A DNA stretch of 64,000 nt, from assembly GCA_963847515.1 (NCBI GenBank), contig CAWKAA010000004.1, positions 371,455-435,454 on the forward strand. The letters run 5' to 3'. The translations under genes were made by a program, and so were the position numbers. This document shows positions 1 to 9,436 of this stretch, in pieces (positions within the stretch are counted from its first letter, which is position 1; every line of letters begins with the position of its first letter). The notes under the pieces are model-generated. The model saw nothing but the letters and a program-made list of their open reading frames with translations. It was not told the DNA's origin and searched no databases. Source of the stretch: QHXW01 sp963847515 (GTDB lineage: Bacteria > Acidobacteriota > Terriglobia > Bryobacterales > Bryobacteraceae).

Positions 1-285
1 GGGGAAGACACCGTGCGTGAGCTCGAATCAGAAAACCCGGAGGCAATGTGCCGGGAGGGCCTCGCGGCCCTCAAGCGAGCCGGCTTCGAGACCCTCGAAA
101 GTACGGCACAGTTGGCGCATCTGGTGAATCTGGAGAACGCAAACGACCCGTTTATGATATGGATGAAGCGCCGCACTCTCGACGGCTTTTACACTTCCAG
201 GCAGGGACTCCAAGAACTGGACTACAAAGGCAACGCCTTTTATGCCCAGTCACCCGGTTGTGATCACGAAAACGGGAACAGGTGA
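1..285 (+). CDS. gluconate 2-dehydrogenase subunit 3-like protein, C-terminal part
   Basis: The frame is open from the first base, so this is the C-terminal end of a longer gene cut by the window. The visible residues include a K-R-x-T-L-D-G-F-Y-T-S stretch, then G-L-x-E-L-x-Y-x-G and a Cys near the end. That order matches the C-terminal half of the gluconate 2-dehydrogenase subunit 3 family, small Tat-exported partners of GMC-type FAD dehydrogenases. The stop codon overlaps the GTG of the LacI-type regulator by four bases (GTGA), so the two are probably co-transcribed. The family call is from recall of the motif order and is moderate. Confidence 0.5.
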   Translation, partial: GEDTVRELESENPEAMCREGLAALKRAGFETLESTAQLAHLVNLENANDPFMIWMKRRTLDGFYTSRQGLQELDYKGNAFYAQSPGCDHENGNR

Positions 286-1307
286 CCAGAGCCGTTTCAA
301 TTAAAGATCTCGCGCGCCTCGTGGGAGTTTCTCACTCGACCGTCTCCCGCGCACTGCGCGCCAGCCCCGTGGTAAACGCAAAAACGGCGGCGCGCATTCG
401 AAAGGTTGCAGAACAGCAGGGCTACCGCGCCAGCCTGATCGGGCGCAGCCTGGTGACACGCCGCTCGATGACCGTGGGTTGCGTGGCGACCGACATCGCC
501 GATCCTTTTGTGGCAGGAGTAGTCGGCGGCATCGAAGAAGTTGCCAACCAACAGGGCTTTGCGGTTTTCCTGGCTAGTTCCCATGCCGATCCACGGCGGG
601 AGTTAGATGTCGTACGCTCCTTTCACGAACGCCGCGTAGATGGTGTCATTGTTCCGGCATCACGAGTCGGTTCGCTCTACCTGACGCATCTGGCGGAGTT
701 GCAAATTCCGATCGTTCTGATCAACGACCAGCATCCAGGCTCCTATACGTATTCCGTCGGCATCGACAACGTCAATGCAGCGCGGCGCATCACCCGCCAC
801 CTGTTGAAGCTCGGACACCAGCGAATCGCTTACATCGGCAACCGTTCCGGCAGCCAGGCCGACGCCGACCGGTTCAATGGATACCGCGTCGAGCTTCGCA
901 CCGCCAGGTTGCCATTTCGTCGTGATCTAGTCATGCATGCGGACGCAAGTCCGGAGGGTGGCAGTGCGGTCATGCAGCGTCTCCTTGCGCGCCACCGGCC
1001 CACTGCGGTCTTCTGTTACGACGATCTGACCGCTTTGGGCGCGTTGGCCGCAGCCCGTTCCGCGGGTGTGTCCGTGCCCGGTGATCTGTCGGTTGTGGGC
1101 TTTGATGACCTTTTTGTGGCCTCGTATACAACGCCGCCGCTCACCACCATTCGCCAGCCAATGAAGGATATGGGCCGGCGGGCCGCAGAGATTCTGCTGG
1201 CGCTGCTTCGGGGCGAGGTGGCAGAAAAAAAAGTAATGTTCCAGGGCGCGTTGGTGGTTCGCGAATCTACGGCTGCGCCCAGGCGCTCGCGGCGCCAGCC
1301 CTCGTGA
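282..1307 (+). CDS. LacI-family transcriptional regulator
   Basis: A 341-residue protein of normal LacI length. Residues about 4-50 form the helix-turn-helix and hinge (VSIKDLARLVGVSHSTVSRAL, then a GYRAS segment). Residues about 60-330 are a periplasmic-binding-protein-like effector domain with the typical V-G-F-D-D-L motif and the R-Q-P dimer-interface segment near the end. It should bind an operator as a dimer and respond to a sugar or nucleoside. It starts with GTG overlapping the preceding stop and ends in an ATGA overlap with the next gene, so these three genes look like one transcript. The effector cannot be told from sequence. Confidence 0.93.
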   Translation: MTRAVSIKDLARLVGVSHSTVSRALRASPVVNAKTAARIRKVAEQQGYRASLIGRSLVTRRSMTVGCVATDIADPFVAGVVGGIEEVANQQGFAVFLASSHADPRRELDVVRSFHERRVDGVIVPASRVGSLYLTHLAELQIPIVLINDQHPGSYTYSVGIDNVNAARRITRHLLKLGHQRIAYIGNRSGSQADADRFNGYRVELRTARLPFRRDLVMHADASPEGGSAVMQRLLARHRPTAVFCYDDLTALGALAAARSAGVSVPGDLSVVGFDDLFVASYTTPPLTTIRQPMKDMGRRAAEILLALLRGEVAEKKVMFQGALVVRESTAAPRRSRRQPS

Positions 1308-3613
1308 TGAATCCTATGCGCAAAGTCTTCGCGGGCATTTCTATCATGGTTTGTGCAGCCCTGGGCGCTCCACAGAGCGCCTCCATCGCAACGCGCGTCG
1401 CACCAGGCGACTATCCTCTAAACCTGCTCGAAGTGAACGGCCGATATTTATTGAGCACCAACAATGGTTACGGCGCTCAATACTTACAAGCCTATGACGC
1501 ATCGCAGCGCGTAGTCACAGTAAAGCTCGATTTGCCAAGCCTATGGTTCGGGCTGGCTTACGAGGCGGATAAGCAGCTGTTGGCTGCTTCGGATGGTAAA
1601 AGCGGTGTGTATGTGGTGCCATTCTATAACGGCGCTTTCGGCAAGCCGCGATCCCTTGAGATCAGCGGCTGTAAGCTGACCGCCGGCCTGGTGGTTCGAG
1701 ATCACGATACAGCAATTGTCGCCTGCAATCAAAGCCATGAAATCGTAGAATTCGACCTGCGAGACGGCTCCGTGCGCGCCCGATTGCGCGTGGGTGAATT
1801 TCCGTTCGTCCTGACGATGCTTCCCGAAAATCGCCTCGCTGTATCCAACTGGGGCCAGTCCTCGGTCACACTTGTTGAATTGTCAAATCTTACCAAAGTG
1901 GCGGAAATCCCGGTCGGCAGTCACCCCAACCAGATGCTCGTCCTGCCCGGCACGCGGCGCCTGGTAGTGAGCTGCTCCGATTCCGATTCCGTTTCGCTCA
2001 TCGACCTGGAGAGTCGGCGCGAGATCCGCCGCATCGATCTGCACCCGCCCGGGAGCAACCTCACCGGAGTTCAGCCGAATGCACTGGCCTATCATCACGG
2101 CCGGCTGTTCGTGGCCCTTGCCGCCGTCAGCGGCGTCGCAGTATTCCAAGTGGAACAAGAGAAGGATCTCGATATTCGATTTGAAGGCGTGATTCCGGTC
2201 GGCTCCTTCCCAACCGCCTTGTCTTACCCCGGACAAGCCAGAACACTGTTCATTGCTAACGGGCGCAATGACGTTACCGGCCCAAACGCGCCGGTCCCCT
2301 CGGGCGCCGGGCCGTTCACGTACATCGGAAAGATTCTTGGAGGCGGTATTGAGGCCCTTACGGACGCAGACTTCAACCGGTATCATCCCCGGTTGCAGAG
2401 TCTCGCAGAGCGCATTTACGGTGGCACGAAAGAGGCCCTCCCCGTTCCAAAACATCGCCCGCCCATCAAGTACGTCTTCTACATCATCAAAGAGAACCGG
2501 ACGTACGATCAGGTTCTCGGCGACATTCCTGAGGGAAACGGTAGTCCCGACTTGGTGCTATTCGGCGAAAAGGTCACGCCCAACCATCATGCTCTGGCGC
2601 GCGAGTACATATTGTTTGACAACTTTTATGTGAATGGCGACGTGAGCGCGGACGGCCATCTTTGGTCAACGGCTGGCGTCAGCACCGAGTATGTGAACAA
2701 AGTCTGGCCCATGGAGTACTCAAAAAGGGCGCCGGGAATCCTCGATGCGCCCTACGATGGCGATGCCGATCATGACCGGCCGGTTGCGGTTCCGCAGTCG
2801 GGATTTCTCTGGGACCGTTTGCTCAAGGCCGGCATTAGCTTTCGGAATTACGGCGAATGGTATTCACATGAAGATGAGGATCAGTCCAAGATCCATGTCT
2901 ATCTGAAGGGCCTGAAAGACCACTCCGACATGAATTTCCGTGATGATATCGGCGACGTCACCGACCGCCAACGCGTTGACGAGTGGCAGCGTGAGTTCGG
3001 CCAGTTCGAGGCCAACGGTCAATTGCCGAGCTTCTCCCTCATTTATCTGCCCGGCGATCACACCGTGGGCACGAGGCCCGGGTATTGCACGCCTACCGCC
3101 ATGGTGGCGGACAATGATCTGGCGCTCGGCCGCGTGGTTGAGAGGATTTCGAAAAGCCGTTACTGGGCCGAAAGCGCCATCTTTGTGCTGGAGGACGATG
3201 CCCAGGACGGCCCTGATCACGTGGATGCACATCGTTCGCCGATGCTCGTGATCTCCCCGTATACACGACGGCACGCCGTGTCGCACAGGCGCTACTCGAC
3301 GGTTTCGGTTCTGAAAACCATGACGCAGTTGATGGGGATCGAGAGTCTGACCTACTTCGACGACCGCGCTCCCAGCTTGCTGGCCGAATTCGACGGGAAG
3401 CCGTCCTCCGAAGTTTATACCTGTCGCCACTCTCGGGTTTCGCTCGAAGAACGGAACGCACCGGATGCACCGGGCGCCAAAGACTCTGCGCAATGGGACT
3501 TTCACGGTCCCGACCGGGCGCCTTCGCTGGAACTGAATCGTGTGATCTGGCAATCCGTCAAGGGAGCGGCGTCGGAACCGCCGCCCCCAGTGTTCCGCGT
3601 CGCCAATCGGTAA
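1304..3613 (+). CDS. secreted YncE-type beta-propeller / phosphoesterase fusion protein
   Basis: 769 residues with an N-terminal signal peptide (basic start, hydrophobic stretch, A-x-A-like region by residue 25). Residues about 30-340 are a YVTN/YncE-like beta-propeller with repeated V-G-x-x-P and D-L-x-S motifs. Residues about 390-700 are a phosphoesterase domain of the phospholipase C/acid phosphatase superfamily, with K-E-N-R-T-Y-D, D-N-F-Y-V-N-G-D-V-S-A-D-G-H and E-D-D-A-Q-D-G-P-D-H motifs that usually hold the metal and phosphate ligands. The architecture matches 'bifunctional YncE family protein/alkaline phosphatase family protein'. It probably works outside the cytoplasm on phosphoesters; the substrate is unknown. 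The ATG overlaps the stop of the LacI gene. Confidence 0.88.
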   Translation: MMNPMRKVFAGISIMVCAALGAPQSASIATRVAPGDYPLNLLEVNGRYLLSTNNGYGAQYLQAYDASQRVVTVKLDLPSLWFGLAYEADKQLLAASDGKSGVYVVPFYNGAFGKPRSLEISGCKLTAGLVVRDHDTAIVACNQSHEIVEFDLRDGSVRARLRVGEFPFVLTMLPENRLAVSNWGQSSVTLVELSNLTKVAEIPVGSHPNQMLVLPGTRRLVVSCSDSDSVSLIDLESRREIRRIDLHPPGSNLTGVQPNALAYHHGRLFVALAAVSGVAVFQVEQEKDLDIRFEGVIPVGSFPTALSYPGQARTLFIANGRNDVTGPNAPVPSGAGPFTYIGKILGGGIEALTDADFNRYHPRLQSLAERIYGGTKEALPVPKHRPPIKYVFYIIKENRTYDQVLGDIPEGNGSPDLVLFGEKVTPNHHALAREYILFDNFYVNGDVSADGHLWSTAGVSTEYVNKVWPMEYSKRAPGILDAPYDGDADHDRPVAVPQSGFLWDRLLKAGISFRNYGEWYSHEDEDQSKIHVYLKGLKDHSDMNFRDDIGDVTDRQRVDEWQREFGQFEANGQLPSFSLIYLPGDHTVGTRPGYCTPTAMVADNDLALGRVVERISKSRYWAESAIFVLEDDAQDGPDHVDAHRSPMLVISPYTRRHAVSHRRYSTVSVLKTMTQLMGIESLTYFDDRAPSLLAEFDGKPSSEVYTCRHSRVSLEERNAPDAPGAKDSAQWDFHGPDRAPSLELNRVIWQSVKGAASEPPPPVFRVANR

Positions 3614-3640
3614 AGTGCCGTCCAAAAGGCCATCCGCCGA

Positions 3641-4633
3641 TCACCGTTTTTCGGTGTAGAGGCCCATGCGGCTCTTTACCAGGTCGACCGTGGAACTGGC
3701 GATGGGCGCAACGCGCTCGGCGCCCTGGCGGAGCACTCCAGCGACATATCCGGGCTCTGATGTGATCTCGCGATAGCGTTTCTGAAAAGGCTCGAGCTGT
3801 GAGACGACCATCTCAGCCACCTGCTTTTTCAGGTCGCCGTAGCGCATGCCGGCGAAGTGGGTGCGCACCTGAGCATCCGTCCAGCCGCTGTACGACTGAA
3901 AGATACTCAGCAGGTTCCCGACTCCTGGGCCGAGAGAAGCGAAATCGACGGCGGGGTTGGAATCGGTGGTGGCGCGCATGATGGTTTTACGGATGCGGTC
4001 TGGCGGATCGAGAAGCGCGACCGCGTGGCCCGCGCCGGCTGCGGATTTGCTCATCTTAGTGGTGGGATCATCGAGACCCATGATGCGCGCGCCCACGGTG
4101 GGCAGGCTGGTCTGAGGGACGACAAAGGTTTCACCGTAGAGCGAGTTAAAGCGTTGAGCGATGTCGCGCGTGAGTTCCAGATGCTGCGCCTGATCCTCGC
4201 CCACCGGTACGATGGCGGCCTGATACAAGAGGATGTCGGCAGCCATCAGTACCGGATATTGGAGCAGGCCATCACCGATAGTTTGCTGCGCCGCAGCCTT
4301 GGCTTTGTACTGCGTCATGCGCTCCAGCCAGCCGACGGGCGTGACGCAAGTGAGCATCCAGGCGAGTTCGGCGTGCGCTGGGACGGCAGACTGCACCATG
4401 ATGCTGGAATGTTTGGGATCGATACCAGCAGCGAGGAACAGGGCGGCGGTCTCTTCGATCTTGGCGCGCAACTCCTCAGGCGGCTGGAAGATGGTGACCG
4501 CGTGGAGATCGACGATGCAGAAGATACTTTCGTAGTCGTACTGAATTTTGACCCAGTTGCCGAGCGCTCCGAGGTAATTGCCGATGTGCAGGTTGCCGGA
4601 CGGTTGGACTCCGGAAAAGACGCGTGCTTTCAT
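3641..4633 (-). CDS. trpS: tryptophanyl-tRNA synthetase
   Basis: 330 residues, the usual bacterial TrpRS length. It charges tRNA-Trp with tryptophan in the cytoplasm. The class I signatures are both visible: S-G-x-Q-P-S-G-x-x-H-I-G-N near residue 8-19 (HIGH) and K-M-S-K-S near residue 195. The protein starts M-K-A-R-V-F-S-G. It is divergent from the rRNA methyltransferase gene, with only 36 bases between the start codons, so promoters must overlap there. Confidence 0.97.
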   Translation of the reverse strand: MKARVFSGVQPSGNLHIGNYLGALGNWVKIQYDYESIFCIVDLHAVTIFQPPEELRAKIEETAALFLAAGIDPKHSSIMVQSAVPAHAELAWMLTCVTPVGWLERMTQYKAKAAAQQTIGDGLLQYPVLMAADILLYQAAIVPVGEDQAQHLELTRDIAQRFNSLYGETFVVPQTSLPTVGARIMGLDDPTTKMSKSAAGAGHAVALLDPPDRIRKTIMRATTDSNPAVDFASLGPGVGNLLSIFQSYSGWTDAQVRTHFAGMRYGDLKKQVAEMVVSQLEPFQKRYREITSEPGYVAGVLRQGAERVAPIASSTVDLVKSRMGLYTEKR

Positions 4634-4669
4634 GATGGAATTGAGAGGAGCAGTCCTCTATCGTAAGCG

Positions 4670-5878
4670 ATGGCACAACTGCAAACCAACCTGGAAGTCA
4701 CAATTGAAAAGCTGATCTACGGCGGCGACGGCCTGGCGAGGCTGGACGGGCAGGTGGCGCTGACTCCGTTCGTGCTGCCGGGAGAGCGGGCCGTGGTGGA
4801 AGTGGTGGAGCGGAAGAGCGGTCTGTTGCGGTCGAAGCTGCTGGAGGTGCGTGACGCATCGCCCGATCGGGTGGCGCCCCCATGCCCGCATTTCACGCAC
4901 TGCGGCGGCTGCCACTATCAGCACGCCGGGTATGAAGCACAGCTCGCCCTGAAGCGCGACATCCTGACTGAAACTTTGCGGCGCGTGGGCAAAATCGAGC
5001 CGCCCGCGGAGATCCGGGTGATCGCAGCGGAGCCGTTCAATTACCGAAACCGCGTGCACCTTCGCATTCGAGGGATGCAGCTTGGCTACCTGGAGGCGCA
5101 TTCGAACCGCCTTTCTCCGATCGAGCAGTGTCCCATCAGCTCGCCGCGCATCAACGAGGTGATAGCGACGTTGCGCGAGATGCTGCGCGATGCCCGGTGG
5201 CCGAAGTTCGTGCAATCCATCGAGGTGTTCTCGGATGAGACGCAGGTACAGCTGAACGTGTTGGAGGCAGACCGTCCCGTGGCGTGGCGTTTTTTTGAGT
5301 GGTGCTCCGAGAAGCTGCCGGGCCTGGTTCCCGGCGCGCTGGATTATCGGGCGGCTGGTGAAGTGTACCGGGTGAGCGGCGGATCGTTTTTCCAGGTGAA
5401 CCGGCACCTGATCGACAAGATGGCGGAGCTGGCTATCGAGGACGCACAAGGCGAGAATGCTCTCGATCTCTACGCGGGCGTCGGCCTCTTTTCGCTGCCG
5501 CTCGCGAAGCGGGTAGCGAAGGTTACGGCAGTGGAATCGGGCAGCGCGGCGATTCGAGATTTGCAATGCAACGCGGAGCGGGCGGGAGTGGCGATGGATG
5601 CGCGGCAGAGCAGCGTGGATGTGTTTCTCGAGAGCTTGACGAGCGCTCCCGATTTCGTGCTGGCGGACCCGCCGCGTGCCGGATTGGGGAAGACAGTAGT
5701 GGCGCACCTGGCGCGGCTCCGGCCGCCGCGATTGACGATTGTGGCTTGCGACCCTGCGACGCTGGCTCGCGATCTGTCCGGCCTCACGAACGGCGGCTAC
5801 AGGATCGACGGCATGACTATGATCGATGTTTTTCCGCAGACGTTTCATATCGAAGCGATCGTGCAGTTGAAGCGGTAA
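4670..5878 (+). CDS. 23S rRNA (uracil-5-)-methyltransferase, RumA/RlmD-TrmA family
   Basis: 402 residues. An N-terminal TRAM-like domain (about 5-60) is followed by a Cys cluster C-P-H-F-x-x-C-G-G-C-x-Y-Q-H near residue 70 that binds a 4Fe-4S cluster in this family. The SAM domain begins at A-L-D-L-Y-A-G-V-G-L-F-S, with the D-P-P-R-A-G motif and the catalytic Cys in V-A-C-D-P-A-T-L-A-R-D near the end. It methylates C5 of a uridine in 23S rRNA (or tRNA in some members). Whether it targets U1939, U747 or another site cannot be read from the sequence. Confidence 0.9.
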   Translation: MAQLQTNLEVTIEKLIYGGDGLARLDGQVALTPFVLPGERAVVEVVERKSGLLRSKLLEVRDASPDRVAPPCPHFTHCGGCHYQHAGYEAQLALKRDILTETLRRVGKIEPPAEIRVIAAEPFNYRNRVHLRIRGMQLGYLEAHSNRLSPIEQCPISSPRINEVIATLREMLRDARWPKFVQSIEVFSDETQVQLNVLEADRPVAWRFFEWCSEKLPGLVPGALDYRAAGEVYRVSGGSFFQVNRHLIDKMAELAIEDAQGENALDLYAGVGLFSLPLAKRVAKVTAVESGSAAIRDLQCNAERAGVAMDARQSSVDVFLESLTSAPDFVLADPPRAGLGKTVVAHLARLRPPRLTIVACDPATLARDLSGLTNGGYRIDGMTMIDVFPQTFHIEAIVQLKR

Positions 5879-8509
5879 TCAGCGCTTCGCAGGCGCCCGA
5901 AGGCGGAGTTCATCGAACCAATTGACCACGGCTTCGAGCCGCCTGCCGCCCTCTTCGGCAGCGGGAATTTGCTCGACCAGAAAGCGTTGGCCGTCCGGGG
6001 ACACGTCCCAGGTGGTGCCGGCGGCCAGCTGGAAGAGCGACTGCGGAAGGCTCGCGCGAAAGGTTGGAGCCGATTGGATTTCTACGCGCATTAACTCGGA
6101 GGCACCCTGTCCTGTCCAATAAAAAAGCTCACGCCCGTCACGAGACCAGCGGGGTGAGCGGCCGCCCTGGGTTGAAATCCGTATTTTGCCTCCGGGCGCT
6201 GGGAACGGCTGCAGGTAGACCTCGGATGCTCCGGATTCGGAGGAGACGTAAGCCACCCATCGCCCGTCGGGAGAGATCTGCGCACTGGTTTCACTGAACG
6301 GGGCATCGTGAAGCAGGTGAGGTTTGCCGGCGCCGTCCGTCCCGGGCGCAGGCAGGACCCAAAGTTGGGAGTTCTTGTTGGGGCCCGTTTGTGAATAGAC
6401 CAGGAACTTGCCGTCGGGGGTCCAGGAGGTCGGGATTGCGGTCGTGTCTGTTGCCACAAGGAGTTCGGCCCTGCCGCTGCCATCGGCGGGAACCCAAGAA
6501 ATCCCATGTTTGCCCGACAACATGGAGCCGAACGTCACGCGCCGGCCGTCGGGAGTCCAGATGGGAAATTGATTGGATCCTTCGAAGGTGAGACGTGTCA
6601 GGGTTTTTCGCTCGAGCTCGTAGATCCAGATGTCGCCGCCACTCCCTGCATTACTGAGAATCTGATTCGCCACGCGCCGGCCGTCGGGCGACAGCCTTCC
6701 GGTGCCCCATGCCTGCGGTTCGCTCGCCAGCTGCACGACACCTTTGCGGTCCGCCCATGCCAGCAGAGTCTTTCCGGCTTGTTGCCCCGACAGGTACACC
6801 AGGAGGCCGGAGGCGGAAAAAGTATAATCGCCAATGTCGGGCGAACCAATGGATGAAACACCCTCGATGACCGGCGCCTCTGAACCGGTCACCGCCAGAC
6901 GCCCCGCATCGAAGGGCACGGCGAACAGAGTTCCTCCGCGAATGTACACCAAGTGACCGGTGGGTACATAACTTGCATCCGATCCGTTGCTGGCCAGCGC
7001 GCGATAGCTACGTTTTTCGAGATCGAGCACGGCGATCTGGGAAGAGGCTTCGGTGGCGATGGTAAACAGGAGCGCATGAGACCCAGGCAAGAATTGGGGC
7101 CACCGGTGAACGGTTTCTCCCTTCTTCGCATCGAGTGAGGTAATCGACTCGGGGGTGCCTCCCGAGGCGGGCACGCGCATCAGGCCCTTGGTTCCGCTGA
7201 ACACGATGGTATCGTCGTCGCCCCAACTCAGCCCAGAATGAAGCGCTCCATCGGCGAGAGTGATCGAGCTGCCGCCCGTCACCGGCATCTTCTTGAGTTT
7301 TTGGTCAGTGAGCCCTTCCAGGTAGGCGATCCACTGCCCATCCGGGGAAAAGGCGGAGAGTGTACCGCCCTCGGCGCCAGGGATGGGACGCGCCCCAAAT
7401 TGGTCCATCATCCGGAGCGAGAGGTGCGCGCCGCTTCCGGCGAGGACCGAATACACCAGGCGGGTACCATCACGGGAGAGCGTTACGAAAGCAAAGGGTT
7501 CTTTTTGTGAATAGGTCCATCGCACCACTGGATGAGGCTGGACCGGCGGGGTATGGAGCAATCCCCACGCGATGCCGGCGGCGCCGATGAGCGCGGCGGC
7601 GAGCCAGGGAAGCCACTGTAACTTGGACTGCAGTTTTTTCGGCGCTGGCGGCGGCTCGTCGGGGGTTTCCATTTCGATCCAGGCGTCGCCAATGTCGCGG
7701 AGGCGGCGCTTGGGATCGCGTTCGAGACATCGCTGCAACAGGCGGCGAACCTTGGGCGGGGTGCCGGGGGGCAGGTGGGCCCAATCGATGTCGGCGCGCA
7801 AGACAGCAGCTAGTGTGTCGGAAACCGTCTCGCCTTCAAACGTGATGCGGCCGCTGAGCATTTCGTAGAGCACCACGCCGAAGGCCCAGATGTCGGCGCG
7901 CTTATCGACGGCCTTGCCGCGAGCCTGTTCGGGGCTCATGTAGGCCGCGGTGCCGAGGATGACACCGGCGCGAGTGGATTCCAGAGTCAAGGTGGGCGAG
8001 TTGGCCGGGTTGGTGCTGGTTGGATCGCCTTCGAGCGCTCGAGCGAGACCGAAATCGAGAACCTTTACCTTGCCCTCTGGTGTGAGCTTGATGTTGGCGG
8101 GTTTCAAATCGCGATGGATGATGCCTTTTTCGTGTGCGGCCTCGAGGGCGTCGGCAATCTGATGCGCGATGGAAAGAGCTTCCGGGAGTGGGATGGGTCC
8201 AGCAGCAATGCGCTCAGCTAGCGTGGAGCCTTCTACAAGTTCCATCACCAGGGCGCGCACGCCGTTGGATTCTTCGACACCATAGATCGCCGCGATGTTG
8301 GGATGATTGAGCGAGGCGAGGAGCTGCGCTTCGCGCTGAAAACGCGCCAGCCGGTCGGAATCTGACGCGAAAGCATCCGGAAGAGTCTTGATGGCAACGT
8401 CGCGGCTCAAACGTGAGTCGCGGGCGCGGTAGACTTCGCCCATGCCGCCAGCGCCGAGAGGCGCAGTGACTTCGTAAGGACCCAGGCGAGTTCCAGCGGA
8501 CAGGGGCAT
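5879..8509 (-). CDS. membrane Ser/Thr protein kinase with TolB/WD40-like propeller sensor
   Basis: 876 residues. Residues about 10-270 are a complete Hanks-type kinase: G-A-G-G-M-G-E-V-Y-R-A-R-D (P-loop), V-A-I-K (catalytic Lys), H-R-D-L-K-P-A-N, D-F-G-L-A and a Y-M-S-P-E-Q-A-R activation segment. A single membrane helix lies near residue 295-312 (W-L-P-W-L-A-A-A-L-I). The rest is a large extracytoplasmic domain of TolB/PD40-type repeats (S-P-D-G-R-x-x-A, D-G-x-x-L-x-Y), probably a beta-propeller. This architecture is very common in Acidobacteriota, where it is thought to link external signals to phosphorylation. The gene is convergent with the upstream methyltransferase, with stop codons adjacent. 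Confidence 0.93.
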   Translation of the reverse strand: MPLSAGTRLGPYEVTAPLGAGGMGEVYRARDSRLSRDVAIKTLPDAFASDSDRLARFQREAQLLASLNHPNIAAIYGVEESNGVRALVMELVEGSTLAERIAAGPIPLPEALSIAHQIADALEAAHEKGIIHRDLKPANIKLTPEGKVKVLDFGLARALEGDPTSTNPANSPTLTLESTRAGVILGTAAYMSPEQARGKAVDKRADIWAFGVVLYEMLSGRITFEGETVSDTLAAVLRADIDWAHLPPGTPPKVRRLLQRCLERDPKRRLRDIGDAWIEMETPDEPPPAPKKLQSKLQWLPWLAAALIGAAGIAWGLLHTPPVQPHPVVRWTYSQKEPFAFVTLSRDGTRLVYSVLAGSGAHLSLRMMDQFGARPIPGAEGGTLSAFSPDGQWIAYLEGLTDQKLKKMPVTGGSSITLADGALHSGLSWGDDDTIVFSGTKGLMRVPASGGTPESITSLDAKKGETVHRWPQFLPGSHALLFTIATEASSQIAVLDLEKRSYRALASNGSDASYVPTGHLVYIRGGTLFAVPFDAGRLAVTGSEAPVIEGVSSIGSPDIGDYTFSASGLLVYLSGQQAGKTLLAWADRKGVVQLASEPQAWGTGRLSPDGRRVANQILSNAGSGGDIWIYELERKTLTRLTFEGSNQFPIWTPDGRRVTFGSMLSGKHGISWVPADGSGRAELLVATDTTAIPTSWTPDGKFLVYSQTGPNKNSQLWVLPAPGTDGAGKPHLLHDAPFSETSAQISPDGRWVAYVSSESGASEVYLQPFPAPGGKIRISTQGGRSPRWSRDGRELFYWTGQGASELMRVEIQSAPTFRASLPQSLFQLAAGTTWDVSPDGQRFLVEQIPAAEEGGRRLEAVVNWFDELRLRAPAKR

Positions 8510-8550
8510 AGCTCAAGCGATTGTACCGCTTGGTCAGGGTGGGAGCTGCC

Positions 8551-8612
8551 CGACGCGGCGACACGGCGAAAGGCCCGACGCGGCGACACGGCGACACGGG
8601 ACGCGGCGACAC
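8551..8612. repeat. short GC-rich tandem repeat (GACGCGGCGACACGG-like)
   Basis: Imperfect tandem copies of GACGCGGCGACACGG lie between the kinase start and a decayed gene. A second array of the same unit occurs at 14664-14700. The unit looks like a dispersed intergenic repeat rather than coding sequence. Confidence 0.7.
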
Positions 8613-8639
8613 TGGGGCGCTGGCGGAAGATTCGTCTGT

Positions 8640-9013
8640 CGGGGGAACGGCGCGAGAGTTGATGGTGTCATCGCGGAAGACGAACGCCTCGCGGCCGTTC
8701 TCGGGCACACGGGTGTACTTCCGGTTCAGTTCGGCGGCAAGGTCGCAGAGGCGGAGGTTGAACAGGCCCGTTTCGATGTGACGCAAGCGCGCGAGGCGCC
8801 ACGCGGCCATGACCATTGCTGCACGAGGAGATTTTGGGTGGGCCCGGAGGGCTGGAATTCGGCCTGGAAAGCTTCGAGCGCTTCGTCGAAGTGCTCTTGA
8901 TTTTCGCCGGCGAGGACAGTGGTTTTGGCGGTGAGACCGTGGCGCAGGGCGTTAAAGCTCAGCAGTGTGATTTTGGCGTCTATTCCGCGATGGGCTTTCT
9001 GTGATAGGGTCAT
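8640..9013 (-). pseudogene. decayed 'RHGLTA'-type hypothetical protein
   Basis: The minus strand encodes N-A-L-R-H-G-L-T-A-K-T-x-V-L-A-G-E followed by an F-x-P-x-x-P-T-Q-N-L-L-V-Q-Q segment, then, after a missing base near 8813, M-V-M-A-A-W-R-L-A-R-L-R-H-I-E. Together these resemble a hypothetical family that is common in Acidobacteriota genomes. After D-D-T-I-N-S the frame runs into the GC-rich repeat, so the C-terminal part seems lost. I call it a pseudogene because of the frame break and truncation. The function of intact members is unknown to me. Confidence 0.5.
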
Positions 9014-9051
9014 TATGAAGAAACTTGAAAATCCCGGACCGGAGATCAATC

Positions 9052-9414
9052 ATGGCTACTAAGGAAGTTGCGGATAAGCTCGTCAAACTGTGCTCTCAGG
9101 GCAAGTTTCATGAGGCACTGGAATTTTATTCTCCCGATATCGTCAGCATGGAAGCTAGCGCGCCTCCCGGACAGTCGCGCGAATCGAAAGGCCTGGAGGC
9201 CGTGAAGGCTAAGGGTGAATGGTGGACGGCTAATCACGAAGTCCACTCGGTGAAGGTCGAAGGTCCGCTCGTCGCCGGTTCGCACTTCACCGTCGTTTAC
9301 AAGCTGGATGTCACGTTTAAGCCACAAAGCAGGCGGTTCGCGATGGAGGAGGTGGCCGTCTACAAGGTGGCCGACGGCAAAATCGTGTACGAAGAGTTCT
9401 TCTACAGCATGTAG
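9052..9414 (+). CDS. SnoaL/NTF2-like domain protein
   Basis: 120 residues, the size of a single NTF2-like fold. The pattern (L-C-x-Q-G-K-F-H-E-A-L-E-F-Y-S-P-D-I-V, then G-L-E-A-V, and a C-terminal V-A-V-Y-K-V-x-D-G-K-I-V-Y-E-E-F-F-Y) is typical of SnoaL-like or ketosteroid-isomerase-like proteins. The ATG at 9052 has a GGAG ribosome-binding site eight bases upstream. No catalytic residues can be assigned, so its role (small-molecule binding, possibly isomerase or polyketide-cyclase-like) is open. Confidence 0.75.
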   Translation: MATKEVADKLVKLCSQGKFHEALEFYSPDIVSMEASAPPGQSRESKGLEAVKAKGEWWTANHEVHSVKVEGPLVAGSHFTVVYKLDVTFKPQSRRFAMEEVAVYKVADGKIVYEEFFYSM

Positions 9415-9436
9415 CAGAACCGACGAGTACGCCTAA

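Noticed and set aside
2864..3625. Long minus-strand reading opposite the phosphoesterase
   Set aside because: It is a GC-rich shadow with no family motif; the plus-strand gene has clear domains and operon overlap.
4658..5848. 396-codon minus-strand reading opposite the rRNA methyltransferase
   Set aside because: His/Arg-rich composition typical of a complementary-strand shadow; the plus strand has catalytic motifs.
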